Of a stretch of 64,000 bases of DNA, positions 11,551 to 22,499 are shown in pieces. A model generated the notes under the pieces. That model saw only the letters and a list, made by a program, of their open reading frames with translations. It ran no database searches and was not told where the DNA came from. Origin of the DNA: Conus ventricosus. Its lineage: Eukaryota; Mollusca; Gastropoda; Neogastropoda; Conidae. The DNA lies in assembly GCA_018398815.1 (NCBI GenBank), contig CM031622.1, positions 23,301,257-23,365,256 on the forward strand, written 5' to 3'. How positions within the stretch are numbered: the first letter of the stretch is position 1; each line of letters opens with the position of its first letter. A program made the position numbers and the translations under genes.

Positions 11551-12690
11551 GGTGAAGGGCTCTTGACTGTCTGGACTCGTTCGGCAGAGTACCTGTTAGT
11601 TTCGTCTGTTTTGTATATGTTTAGTCAGTTCGACGTGTTTGTTCGTGGGTGGTTGGTGGTGACTCTATGTGAAGGATCTTTTTGTGAGCCTGAGGAACAT
11701 CCGTTGTGACTCGGGGGTCGAGGTGAGACCAGGGGAGAGACGACCCGCGACCAGCTCTACCTCCTCCTTATCGCCGGGTGCCTTACGCATACGGGCCGAA
11801 GTCTTGCCTTTCTGTGCCGGCTCAGTCTCAATCCTGTTTGTAGTTAGCCAGTTTTTTTTGGATTTTTTCCCGGGTGTTATTGAGTACAGGGGGTTTTATC
11901 GGACGTTAGTGTCCCTTTTTTTTTCCTCTCTCCGGATTCCGTCTGCCAGTGTGATTTTTTTTTCTCCGTCAGTCACCCCACCGCACAGTGCTCGTGCGTG
12001 GAGCGCGGTGTTGCCAAGTGGGGGCACCGACATAGTTTTTTTTTTTTTTTTTTTTTTTTTTTCGGTGAGCCCCACACACCTGTTGGCTTGGTGCTGTGGA
12101 AGCGCGTGTTGCCAGAGTTTGAGGCAGCCGGAACTTGACCGTACTCACACTACACACGCACACCCATACCCACATATACACACACCCCTAAAATATTTGT
12201 TTTTTTAATTGGAATCGTCCTTTCCCCTTCCGCCTATTTGAAACCACGTAGGATATTGTTGTCAAGGCAACGTCCGTGCTGTGGTGTGGCGACGCGTGCG
12301 TCGAAGAAGAAAGGAATTCCAAATGTTGTCCCCCTACTATTAGTACACAGTACTTTTTCGACTACAGTAACTTCTACTTATTCCAGTGCTGTAGCAGATA
12401 GTCCATGAGTACTTTTACTACCTCTTCGCTAAGGATCTTCCCTGTCGAGACCCCCGACTGTCACTTCCGCTCGAAGCGTCAGAGCATAGCGAAGCACCTG
12501 TGGGCTTCTGTGATCGCAGAAACCAAAGCCCTCTCTTCTCCATGCTCCCCTCGTAAGGAGTAATCCCCGGGGACTTTCCCATGGGAAAGCCGAGACCCAA
12601 GGGACGGGTCAAACGGATCGAACGGTCATCCTCCCAGGTTCGGGAGTGGTGAATCCCTTCCCAGGACATCACCTCTGGTGCTGCTGTTTT
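11551..12690 (+). other. Leader of the LTR element
   Basis: No protein domain was recognised between the primer site and Gag. The stretch holds several T runs (longest 12037-12062) and a short CA-rich patch near 12145-12185. A 179-codon frame at 11669-12208 is low-complexity Ser/Phe-rich and crosses the T run, so I do not call it a gene. Confidence 0.5.
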
Positions 12691-13790
12691 TGAGCGACAG
12701 CGACAGTGAGATGAGGCCCTCCGTAGGAAGAGGCTGCTAGACAGAGCCCAGCGTAGGGAAGATCTGCTAACAGGAGGCCCACGCATGAAGAGGCTGCTAG
12801 GCAGGAAGCTCTGCGTAGGGAAGAGGCTGTCCGACAGGAAGCCCTCCGACGGGAGGAGTTAGCTCTGCGCAGAGAGGAGCTGCTCAGCGTAGGGAGGAGG
12901 AAACACAGCGTAGGTAGGAGTGAAAATCGGCGTAGGGGAAGAGGCAGCTCTTCGCAAGTAGAGCTGCCAGACAGGAAGATCGCGAAGGGAGGAGGCTGCC
13001 AGGCAGGAAGCACTCCGTCGGAAGAGTTTGATCAGCGAAGGAGGAGATGGAACAACTCCTTTCGCGGCCTCCCGCCCTCTGGAAATCAGGGGGTTTGATC
13101 GACCACAAGAGATTAGAGTTTAAGAGGCCCAAAGAAAAAGCTTCCAGAGTCAGACCTAGAGAGGACATTGGATATGTTCTTAGAGCATTTTGACAAGTTG
13201 CTAGTTCATATAACCAATTGCCTGAGGAACAAAAGCTATGCACCTTTTTTTCTGGATTATCTGGTCTAGCAAGGGAGTTTTGTGCTCACACTAAATGAAG
13301 CGCGCTTATGCAGACAAGCAGTTGGCTCTGCGTAAGCGTTTCACCTTACCCCAGAAGACGTACAGGAGGAAATTCAGTCCATGAAGAAGAAAAACGACCG
13401 AGACCTTCGTGCAGTTTGGTGATAGTCGTGCCAAAACGCTTAGGGTACGGCGTCATTGGCTAAGTTGGAGCTGAGGAATATGAGTCCTAATTGAACAGCT
13501 CCACCAACACTGTGACCCCAAGTTGATGATCCCGGATTAGGCGAGACAGCACCTCAGGAACTCGCGGCTGCGAATCATACCGTCTAGCAGTGTTTGCTGT
13601 AAGCTCGCAGGCCTTATTGGCATCGCCCAGATACGGAGAGAAGCCCTCACAGATTTAGTGCATAAGGCGCCGACAACTGCTAGCTGGGTGAACTAGGCAG
13701 GCAAGTTCATCGGGGAATTTCAGCGCCCCGACTGTGTTTTGTCTTGGTGGTCGTTCCTGGCCACATTAGGAAAGATTGTCCTAAAGCCCG
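12690..13790 (+). pseudogene. Gag remnant with coiled coil and zinc knuckle
   Basis: The region 12700-13060 is built of imperfect short repeats encoding Glu/Arg/Ala-rich sequence in one frame, which suggests a long coiled coil. A capsid-like stretch near 13120-13420 follows, with LEHFDKL in one frame and LPEEQKLCTFFSGLSGLARE in another. A zinc-knuckle end, GHIRKDCPK, is readable at 13759-13785; its first cysteines are disturbed. Gag would form the particle that packages element RNA. Frames change several times, so the protein is broken as written. Confidence 0.6.
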
Positions 13791-13839
13791 CTGGTAGTCG
13801 TGGGGCTAGTCCTTTCCAACGTCCCTCGTGCCTCGCAAA

Positions 13840-14147
13840 CAGTGGTTCCATCCCACTTCTGGTGATTCAGATGCCCATGGTGTCGCCTCGGTTGTTTGGT
13901 TCTCCTTGGTCGACACCATCAGCAGGGATTCGGGAGCATCAACGCTTCTTTGTTGATAAGGATTTGTTTCCCCTGAGCCCTGGCGGGGCGCTAGTTATGA
14001 TGTGTGCGGTTGAGCTGGTTTTACTCCACCCTCCTTTCCTGTACTTCATTCCTACTCCACCCCTACTTCGTGGCGAAGTATGGGCATCCGCGGTGGAGCG
14101 ACCAATGTATTCCCTTCTCATAGGGAAAACTGTCACCTTTGCGGACT
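13840..14147 (+). pseudogene. Possible aspartic protease remnant
   Basis: Between the zinc knuckle and integrase, YSLLIGKTVTFAD (14108-14146) resembles the LLIG segment near the end of retroelement aspartic proteases. No clear D-T/S-G active site was found in any frame, so the catalytic part is either lost or unreadable. The position fits a Gag-protease-integrase order. Confidence 0.35.
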
Positions 14148-14429
14148 GACGCAGTCAGTCCGTGCAACGGATCGGCCCGTACATGCGTGTTGGGAGTTAC
14201 TCACATCGCCAAAATGCTAAGAAGCAGGAACAGGAATTGCGTCCCGTTCTACAGCCGATCACTGACGAGGTTTCTGGCCAGGGCTGATCCAGCAACCATG
14301 TCCGTCTTCAGGCCAGGACTTGGATGTCCAACGCCTGCGACAACTGGTCGATCGTCCCGCTCAGTCTGCCCGACCGCCAAGTTGAGCATCAAGACTCCAC
14401 AAGGGATCCTCTTAAGATTTGTCACGTCA

Positions 14430-15540
14430 GGCAGATCGTGTGCCAAAGCAGCCTTGTTGTTCCCAAAGCTTGAGAGAATCTGTTCTCCAGCAGCCCCCGA
14501 TTCCCCCTGGCAGGTCATAGGGCTCCAAGCGGACTCTCGAGCGATCCAGCAGGACCTTCATTGCCAGGAGTGACTCACAGTTAGGCCATAAAACCTGCCA
14601 AGCAGTTTGCGATGTACTGTCACCTCAAAACGGAAACGCCTAAGGGTCCGCTTGAAGCGTGTCCTTAGGGTCAGTGCCCTCTGGGTTGGTGGAGCCATTC
14701 AGCAATGGTCGGTGTCGACCTGGTGGGACCCATTCAGCCACTATCCGAACCGCGGTCACCGCTACTCCTTGGTAGTGGTGGACTATGCGACTCGGTACCC
14801 CAAGGGCTTTCCCGCTTAGGACTACGACCACCCCTACTGTAGCTGAAGCACTCTGCAAGATATGGATGCGCAACTGGGCGTGCCAAGAAATCCTTTCGGA
14901 CCAGGGGACCCAGTTTCTGCCGAAGTCCTGGCAGGAGGTTAACACTCTCTCAATATTCATCACGGAAACAACGTCACCCTATCATGCGTCAGAGCCAATG
15001 GTCTTGACGAGCGTTCAATGGGCACGAAGAAGCATATTTTGCGTCGCCTATGTCAGAGGCAACCACGTGAGTGGGAACGATTCCTTCTCTGTACTGTTCG
15101 CCTGCAGGGAGGTATCCAACAGGAAAGCATGATGGCGGTTTTCCCCGTTGACTCCTGTATGCAGAACAAGCGAGGACACCACCAACATCCGAAGCAGATG
15201 TGGGACCCACGTGATGTGGAACAACTGTCAAGGAGGAGACTCGATATGTGGCGATTTACCGCACCGCATCGCTGACACTTGCCAGCTGCTCAGCAACAAT
15301 TGCAGTCGGCAAAACCAATACAAGCTTTGTACGACCGACCGCAGTGTTGAACGTGGTTTGAGCCCGGAGGTGATGAGGTGTTGACTTCTCCTTCCCCAAA
15401 AGAAGAACAAGCTGCGCTTGCTTGGCATGGTCCGTTCGTGTCTGCAGTCGGTGGGTGACAGGACTACCGGATTCGTTGCGTGGGAAGGAAACGCCTGTAA
15501 TCACGCCAACCTCCTGAAGGGCTACGTGCGACGAACGCAG
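14430..15540 (+). pseudogene. Integrase remnant, placed upstream of RT
   Basis: The N-terminal zinc-binding region is recognisable near 14430-14600 (LVVPK, then GSKRTLER). The catalytic core shows VGVDLVGP (14708-14731) with the first Asp, LVVVDYATRYP (about 14770-14802), SDQGTQF (about 14898-14918) with the second Asp, and SPYHA followed by DERSMGT, with the likely Glu at about 15008. A C-terminal region follows, with LAWHGPF near 15417. The enzyme would insert element DNA in the host chromosome. Frames are interrupted. The position before the RT is the notable point. Confidence 0.75.
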
Positions 15541-15699
15541 GCCAGCAGGTTACACACCCCTGTCGTTGTAGCAGTGGCATGAGCAGCGCCGGTGTCGGTG
15601 GCTCAAGAACCTCCCCCTACTTGATCCTCTCGCGAGGAAGAGTCTGGCAGATGATTTGCTTCGGTTCTAACCTCTCCTCAGTACACAGACTGACAACTG

Positions 15700-16570
15700 C
15701 ACAGCTTGTGCCAGAGTTCCAGACGTGCTCACAGATCGGCCCCACACAGTACCCATGGCGAGTGGTACACTGGCATTTACCACCGAACCCCAAATAGGGT
15801 CAAACAATACCCTCGGCCTCACTCTCAGCGTCTGTTATCCAGCAGGAGTTCAGGCCATGTTGAGGTTGGGGTCATTGAACTGCGAGTTTCTCCGTACTCA
15901 GCCCCCATCCTTCTGGTAAAGAAAAGAAGATTGCAAAAATGAGGTTCTGCGTCCTATTTTTCGTCGGGCTGAATAAGGTTCTCCGGTTTGATGCTCAACC
16001 TATGCCGGATGTCCGACCAAATCTATCTTCGCTCAGCTGAGTCGGGCCAACTATTCTCCGAAGTTCGCTCTCGCATAAGGGAACGGCAGATCCCATGCGC
16101 AAGAGGACACACCCAAAACGCATCACGAACGCCTGAAGACATTCCAGTGGAACGTGATGCCTTTTGCCTCAAAACTGCTGGAGCAATTTCAGTTCTCGCG
16201 TCATGACGACAATTTGCATCTCCCTCTCGATACGCAAGATCTGAAACAATATTCAAGGACGAACCTTGCTACACAGACTCAGTAGATGGAGCTCGCACGT
16301 TTTCGCTCCTACGACGTCTGTTCTTCTTCGTCTTCGGCGAGGTTAATTGTCCGGCCCGTCTTCCCAATGTCGCTTGGTTCAGGACGAGATTTTCCTTTCT
16401 GGGGCATCAATTCAGCGGGGTTTGATTGCTATCTGAGGAAGACAAGGTGGACCAAAGTGCAGCGCCAAACTCCCTGGTACCAAAAGGGAATTGGCGGTCA
16501 TCCTTGGACTTGCGGATACTCCGCAATTTCATTCATGATCTTTGCAAAAGTTTGCCTTTGCCCTCACTGA
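15700..16570 (+). pseudogene. Ty3/gypsy-type reverse transcriptase remnant
   Basis: Recognisable gypsy-type RT blocks occur in order: YSAPILLVKK (about 15895-15925), a disturbed catalytic A box (KFALA where K-F-D-L is usual, about 16060), FQWNVMPF (about 16145-16168), and a disturbed Y-x-D-D region (QYSRT at about 16240), then GRDFPFWG near 16380. Both catalytic boxes are altered as written, so this copy is not expected to work. Identity rests on block order and the MPF motif. Confidence 0.72.
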
Positions 16571-16689
16571 CCAGAAGCGAAAGTGAAGAAGCCAGAACGG
16601 TCTATTGTGGGGGGGATGAATTGCCAACAGGCTTTTTGACGCCTTGAAGACGCCCTCCACTACTTCGCCCAGTATTGCTTCTCCCCAGA

Positions 16690-17050
16690 TCCTAGTCTCC
16701 CTTTTGTCCGTGCGGACTGATGCATCTGCGTGGATTGGGCTGTGTTGCTGCAAGATCAGGGTATGGACTCCAACCGCTTGCTTATTCGAGAAAAAACTCA
16801 CTGACGCCCGAGACTAATACCACACGATTGAGCAAAGTGTTTAGGATGGCAGTCTGTGGGGCATCAGGAAGTTTATACCCCTACTTGTACGGCCGTGAGT
16901 TTGTGCTGGAAGCGATCAACATCCTCTCCAGTACCTGGACCGATCCGGCCAGTCAGTCGTCGACTCATGGGTTGGGCAGTGTGATCTGCAGATCATGCGT
17001 TCAACTTTCACGTCATATTCAAGGGATCCTGTAATACGATGCTGACTATC
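16690..17050 (+). pseudogene. RNase H and tether region of the LTR element
   Basis: RTDASAWIGL at 16712-16741 carries the first RNase H Asp. It is followed by FEKKLTDA, YGREFVLE (about 16891-16914), a LQYLDRS stretch and DADYL near 17042, the usual RNase H string in gypsy-type elements. No integrase follows before the polypurine tract, consistent with integrase being upstream. The 17060-17411 stretch has no recognised domain. Confidence 0.7.
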
Positions 17051-17411
17051 TACCGATCTCCGTTGAGTCAGCACATAGGAAAATAGTCAGAGGGACATTC
17101 CCCACACCAAAGGTCATATTCCCCTTTTGTCTCTGTATCAGGTAGTAGAGACAGTTTTCACTTCAGTGGATGTTAACGATAATGAATCAACCTATGGTTC
17201 CGTAGATTGTTACTATCATGGTTGGAGAAGTTCGCTTAGTTGTTGATAAAGTATATTAAGTATTTCTCGGTGTGATTCTATCGTAGAATGTATTGTATTT
17301 GATTTTATCGTTACACTGTCGATCACCAGAGAGTTTGTGTCGGTCCCAATGTAATGTGATTTGCACATGCGTCAAGTTCAAAAGCACTGTATCTCAGAGA
17401 AACAGATGCTT

Positions 17412-17422
17412 AAGAAGGGGGG
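17412..17422 (+). promoter_or_regulatory. Polypurine tract
   Basis: AAGAAGGGGGG is followed by TT and then TGTCCACG, the start of the right LTR. It is the classical plus-strand primer arrangement and fixes the LTR start at 17425. Confidence 0.75.
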
Positions 17423-18415
17423 TTTGTCCACGAGTTGTCACGAGGCCTACACGTTCGACCCAACTGAGGTGGCGAATTATTCATTTTGTTTATTATCGTT
17501 GTTGTTGTCCACTGTCCGTCCCTTAGTGCGGCTTGTGGTTGCGGTGATGCACCTGTTAGTTCAGCTCACGTTCGTTTTCTTTCTCTTCTCACTCTCTCTC
17601 TAATTCCACTGCCCGTGCATTCATCCTGCCAGTTCACGGGTGTCTGTTACCGTTCTCTCGAACTTTGCTGTCTATCGGCCTCTCGCCTGTCTTTTTACCT
17701 GTGCACGTGCTCATTCTTTTAGTTTGAAGTAACGTGCTCACTCGTGACGTGCGTGGCCATGTTGCCGCCATCGCTAGGGAGGTTTCGCTCTTCCACCGAG
17801 CGGAAGAAGTCTCTGGGACGCCTTGCTCCTGTCTTGGTTCCTCACCGTATCGGCGAGGACAGTTCGTATCTTCAATCCTACAGTCGGCCTGTAGGAGAGG
17901 GACATCACTTCTTCTTTTCGCATCTGCGCCTCTGTCCTCTCGACGGACGAGAGGCAGAGAGAGTCGTCTTGACCCGCCTCTTCGGGTCACCCACGGTAGC
18001 TGGTAAGCATCATTTCGTGTTTGTTTGTTTTGGGTTAGGTTGTTGTTAGCCGCCTATTCATCTCTTTAGCGCAATTTCTTTTGTTTGCAAAATTGTAAAA
18101 GGAAATATTGTTTGAGACCTTTTCTTCGGTTAATTCAACTTTAACCTGGCCATCCTAAATCATACCACAATTCTTTTCCCCTGTTATGCATCTCGTGATG
18201 CGGTAGTCCGTGGGATGGGAGAGAACCTGGGTGATTCAGGGTTGGTACTTGCTTGTCTCGCTCGTTTCCGCCCCTGTCACACTCACCGACTCTTATCCTT
18301 CGCCACCGTCTTTTGTGTGTGCAAGGATAACGAGTTTTTTATGATGCGAGCGTTCGTAACGCATGATTTGTCCGGTCGATGCGTGTTTGAAGATTTGTGT
18401 TATTTTGAAATGTGC

Positions 18416-18422
18416 TATAAAA
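18416..18422 (+). promoter_or_regulatory. TATA-like box in right LTR
   Basis: TATAAAA in GTGCTATAAAATGTGAC is the counterpart of the left-LTR box at 10290. Confidence 0.4.
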
Positions 18423-18849
18423 TGTGACAATTAATCCATTGAATTATATTTGCAAATGGGTGGCAGATATAAAGCGATGGCCCTGGGTTGGTTTATTTCC
18501 TAAAAAGAACTTGTTAAACGTGAGTGAGAGAAGGGTGAAGATATTCATATTGGGGTTTTGTATAGCCTGGTGATGAATGCAGTCTTTTACACTGCTTTCG
18601 TGTGAAAAGACTTTAACGAACATTCCTGATTTATTGGTTTACTGTGTTAATGCTCAGTCTGTTTGAGCTGGTGTTGTTGTGTTATTTAGTAGACTCCCCT
18701 GCCCATCATGTAGTGGCTGTTAGGATTTACACATGATCAGATTGTACTGACGGCGGGGTTTCCAGTGCCCTTCCTTCCCTCCCTTTCTTTCTCTCCTCCC
18801 AGCTACTTTTTTTTCCCTCCTCCCTGGGCTTCACCCGAGCCTTGACTGG

Positions 18850-19045
18850 TTGTGCCACGCGCTGTTGGGGCCACACGCTCAGGTTGGGCCACGCTCTGGG
18901 TTGGGACCGCAGACTGGTGGGTGCCCACGCGCTGGCCCTGGGCGCTCGCTTGGTCGGACCTGGCGGACAGGATTGGTGCCACGCTCTGGTGGGGCCACGC
19001 GTCTGGTTGGTACCGCTAGCTGGTTGGGACCACGCAACAAGTCGG
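18850..19045 (+). repeat. Short tandem repeat inside right LTR
   Basis: Imperfect units with the core CCACGCTCTGGTTGGG correspond to the array at 10735-10945. Unit number and order differ between the two LTRs. Confidence 0.7.
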
Positions 19046-19529
19046 GAACCCAACTTCTTGGTAGAAAAGCCCGTGTTTTGACCGGTCCTGGACCCCTGAT
19101 CCCCTCCCAGGACCTCCAGTAAAAACGCCACGTTTACCCCCCCCCAGGACCGCTCTTCACAGTCCCTGCTTGCGTGGTCAAGGTGTCACCTTGAACGACT
19201 CCTCTTCAAGAACCGACCCGTTTGGAGCACCTTAGTGCGACGGGGTGCTCCCAAGTAGACTTGAGAGGGCAGGGAGTGAAGGCACTCCATGGTGTGAAAA
19301 GGATGGAGCTGGAAATGTTTATTTATAATTGTGTATATGTCATATGTGTTTTGAAATGTTGTGATTGTGATTGTTACGTCGTATGGTGGAAATGTTTTAA
19401 TATAATTGGCATGCTGGTTGGGGTGTTGGGGGAATGCATAATTGTGTGGATGTCGTGGTGAAATGCTTGATTGTGATTGGTGCATGTTGTTTGAGTTGAA
19501 GCTTATTGATGACTATGTATGTTGGTGTG

Positions 19530-19535
19530 AATAAA
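19530..19535 (+). terminator. AATAAA polyadenylation signal in right LTR
   Basis: AATAAA is followed by a GT-rich stretch, and its position matches the left LTR signal. It is the expected 3' processing signal for the element transcript. Confidence 0.45.
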
Positions 19536-19657
19536 TGGGGTGTTGTAATCGTAATCTTTATTGGTGGTCTCTTGCGGACGTTGAGGTCAGTCACTCCCTT
19601 CACTCCAACCTAGAACCGCTCCTGTCAGGGCAGACTCTAGGTCGGTCCGTGACAGAG

Positions 19658-19736
19658 TCTGACATGGTAAGTATAACTACCAACAGGGAGAATATACAAA
19701 CTCCCCGATTTTGGCGTCATATACTTTACCATGTCA
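19658..19736. repeat. Inverted repeat at the low-coordinate edge of the DIRS-like element
   Basis: TGACATGGTAAGTATA (from 19660) faces TATACTTTACCATGTCA (19720-19736) across about 40 bases. The forward arm recurs at 26429-26453 with one extra A. Confidence 0.6.
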
Positions 19737-19749
19737 ACCAAGCAGAATT

Positions 19750-20044
19750 CAAAGAATTGGAGGAGGGCTTAGTGCCCTAATGGTTCTTGGGGTTAGCAGA
19801 GGAATAGATATGGCTGCGTTAGCCGAAAAGAAGTCCCTAGAACCATCAGCCCTGGTCATGCGGACACCCCTAAAATAAGGCTTATGAAGGGATTTTCCGG
19901 ATGCCAGTAGGCTGCCTCGAGGATGTGGTGCAAGAGGACAGAGCGCTGAAGCGCTGTGCAAGTGGCCAGCGCCCTGCCCTCATGGGCCCGGGGAGATAAG
20001 ACGGGGAGATCCTTATACGCCTGGGCGTAGGCCGATCTGTCCAT
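19750..20044 (-). pseudogene. Tyrosine recombinase-like C-terminus
   Basis: The minus-strand frame reads AHEGRALATCTALQRSV, then ILEAAYWHPENPFIS, then in a neighbouring frame LYFRGVRMTRADGS. This resembles the last third of DIRS-type tyrosine recombinases: an AHD-x-RA box with a catalytic Arg, the AA-x-W-x-S helix, and a region ending in YLRDV where the nucleophilic Tyr lies. A frameshift separates the last part, and the W-x-x-x-N segment is altered. It would join circular element DNA to the chromosome without a target duplication. The family call is by motif memory. Confidence 0.5.
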
Positions 20045-20632
20045 CTTGGAAGCATCTAGATAGGACTGGGAGGAGCGCCTGGGTGCGCGGGTTCCCAGTA
20101 GCCCCGAATGGAGCCAGCTGAGAGCCCTAACGAAGAAGATAGGAGAGATAGGAACTACCTATCTGAAAATTGGAAGCCAGATGGAGGAAAAGAGATGAGC
20201 CAGAAGGCCATCTCTCCCTTGGAAAAGGGCTCACCCTGTGGGGGATTGGGAATGGAGGGAAGGCGTATGTTGAACATAATGTTTTGGGGATCCTAACAAC
20301 GAGTACTGCTTACCTTGACCCCAAGATCCTGAAACTTTCCTGACATGTCGATTGCCTGAGCACCGACGGGAAAATGGCGGATGTAAGTATCGCGTCTTCA
20401 CGCGAAACGAGACTATACAAAACTAGGACGAGACCTTGGGAAAATCAATACTTCAAGGCGAGTGTCGTCTGCTACGCTAGGGCCGTTAGTTGGAACCCAT
20501 TACGAACATATTTCAGGGTAAGTACGACCGCTTCCCAGATTTTCTGGAACCCCGATCTTGCCAGGCGAGAAGTAGGTAGTGTCAGTGAGATGGGAGTATA
20601 AGGATGGAGTTTCCCATGGGAGACTCCCCCAG

Positions 20633-21085
20633 TCACCTTAGGGACTGTGTCTGCTGGCCGAACCGAATATTCTGGTAGGATTGTTTCGGTTTCGGCCTAG
20701 AGGGGATATTAGGGCGCTTGGCGGGCAGTGCCTTAAGCGCCGGGGGGCGAGAGGACCGTGCCAGCACGGCAACTCTAGCTACCAACAGGCAGTAGTGGCT
20801 CCTGGCTGCGCTGTCCGCCGCAGCTGAAAGGTGATGCGAGATCCTGTTGACCAGGTGTCGCATAAATGGGTCGCTGAACAAGAGAGAGTCCGTCTCCTGG
20901 TGTGTCTCGGAGCCAGGGTCCGATGACAGTGGGACGGCGCCGTCCTCCTCCGGCTTGCGCACCCCTGGTGCGAGTTGCCGGACCTTCCCAGATGGAGGTG
21001 AGGGACTGTGGGGCGATGATCCTGGGTTTAGATCGCTGGGCAGGGGGCGGCTCAGTGATGTCAGTGAAAGAAAGGACATTGTCAC
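20633..21085 (-). pseudogene. Gag-like fragment of the DIRS-like element
   Basis: An open minus-strand frame of 150 codons ends upstream exactly where the short hAT element begins, so the original frame was probably longer and was cut by that insertion. It is Pro/Ser-rich at the start, then has SLLFSDPFMRHLVNRISHHL and an Ala/Arg-rich stretch, then a basic Pro/Lys-rich end. This layout resembles DIRS Gag-like proteins, but I do not recognise a firm domain. It could also be an unrelated fragment. Confidence 0.35.
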
Positions 21086-21910
21086 AGACCTGCCTACCCT
21101 TTCCGTAATCGTCCGTAATTTTACGGAAATTAACCCCCCATTACGGAGGTACGATTTTCCGTGCGAAATTACGGAAAAGAAAAATTGAAAAACTACGCAA
21201 GTTTCAGACTCGAAAAATTGTCGACTGCTAGACCTTTCCGAGACCGCAGAGTAACTTCCCTTGACTCAAGCCGAAACCACAGATGGTTCGGAACTTGCGA
21301 TTGGTCAGTGTGGTGCTGTGGGCCAACACGACACGCCATCACATCTGTGCGCGCCATTCGAAGCTTTTTGTTCAGCCATTGTAAGACAAAGTTTCAACCG
21401 ATTTTTTTGCGGCGATTGTGAAAATGGCGGAGAAATCTTCTAAACGTTTGCATGAAACCGATGACGAGGGTTCGAAAACCACTGTGCCACAACGGAAGAA
21501 GGCGAAGAAGCAAGTGTTCCGAAGTAAATACACGCGGACTTGGCCTTGTCATGGACCTGGATTTGTATACTCATTTCTGCTCGGTGTGCAATTCAGACTT
21601 CTCCATCGGACATGGGGGAGCAAATGACTGCAAGCGCCATATCTCGGGGAAAATGCAAAAAAGAGACAGCTGCGAGTGCCTCCAGTCAGAAGATCACATC
21701 GTTGTTTACGAAATCCAGCGAGCAGCCGTCAGACCCACACACGGAAGATCACCAACGCAGAAAGACTGTTGTGTGAGCTGATCTGCGAAAACAACTTGTC
21801 CCTGAGCTGTGCTGACAAGATAGTGGCGAAAATGAAAAGGTCCTTTTCATTTTCGCCACTATCTTGTCAGCACAGCTCAGGGACACACACACACACATTT
21901 TTTTTTTTTT

Positions 21911-21942
<32 letters not shown>

Positions 21943-22328
21943 GTACATTAGGTTCTTCATCAGTGGTGTCATCTGTGGTGACTGCTGTGTAAGTTACAAA
22001 CTGTCAAGTATATCACCTTTGAATTGACCTGAAACTCCTGTCCTGAGTCCGTCATCTGCCAACAACCCAAGGTATTTTAATTCTGCTATGTTGTTTTTGT
22101 CCTTTTATTTACTGGTTATATTTTTTGCGTTAAAATGATAAAAATGTGAGTTGATTTTGTACGACATAATAGTTCAATGTTAAAAGTGAATTGGAGTTCT
22201 TTTTACACAATATTTGTTCAAACACGCCGTGTATTAACGACGTCCGTAGGGAATAACTAAGGAAATGCAAAATTACTGAAAATAACAAGTGTTATTACTG
22301 ATGAGCACAACAAGTAGCATGGACTCTG
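21085..22328 (+). mobile_element. Short hAT derivative, copy 1
   Basis: It starts CAGACCTGCCTACCC and ends in a degraded copy of the inverse (CATGGACTCTG). Flanks TTGTCA and ATGTCA give a 6-base target duplication with one mismatch. It is nearly identical to copy 2 at 54685-55915. It encodes only the N-terminal part of a transposase: a basic stretch, then a BED-type zinc finger (FCSVCNSDFSIGHGG, then C-x2-H-x5-H), then TNAERLLCELICENNLSLS. After that it folds back on itself and ends in repeats. It lacks the catalytic region and must depend on a transposase supplied elsewhere. Confidence 0.82.
21799..21883. repeat. Perfect 42-base palindrome in hAT copy 1
   Basis: Arms 21799-21840 and 21842-21883 are exact reverse complements around a single T. 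The left arm is transposase coding sequence (ADKIVAKMKR). The right arm is followed by a CA repeat, a T run and a G run. Confidence 0.9.
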
Positions 22329-22499
22329 ATGTCAGAGGGATGGGGCGCTCCTCACAACCGTCAGGGCGCACCGTTCAGGTGAGCACATCGCAAATTAGGA
22401 GAAGTAATTCTTCCTCATCTTCAGCCTCATGTGGTCTTGTTCCATGTGCAGTGTTTGAGGTGAAAATCTTCGTCAGGAGCAACTTCAGGTTGCGTGTGT

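Larger units (their letters stand above)
3344..19654 (+). mobile_element. Ty3/gypsy-type LTR retrotransposon, integrase-before-RT order
   Basis: The element consists of a left LTR (split by copy C), an internal region at 11530-17424 and a right LTR at 17425-19654. LTR ends are TG...CA, with a primer-binding site after the left LTR and a polypurine tract before the right one. Recognisable coding remnants occur in the order Gag, zinc knuckle, possible protease, integrase, reverse transcriptase, RNase H. In ordinary Ty3/gypsy elements integrase comes last. Integrase first with a gypsy-type RT is the arrangement known from Gmr1-like elements. All frames are interrupted and RT catalytic motifs are not intact, so this copy appears inactive. 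No target-site duplication was confirmed because the left end is masked by copies A/B. Confidence 0.82.
17425..19654 (+). repeat. Right LTR (about 2.23 kb)
   Basis: It starts TGTCCACG right after the polypurine tract and ends GTCCGTGACA, giving TG...CA termini. It matches the left LTR along its length and contains the uninterrupted target site of copy C (about 18131-18150). It includes a TATA-like box (18416-18422), a tandem repeat (18850-19045) and AATAAA (19530-19535). The two LTRs differ largely by single-base indels. Confidence 0.82.

Noticed and set aside
11669..12208. 179-codon frame in the LTR-element leader
   Set aside because: Low-complexity Ser/Phe-rich product crossing a long T run, with no domain and no counterpart outside the leader.
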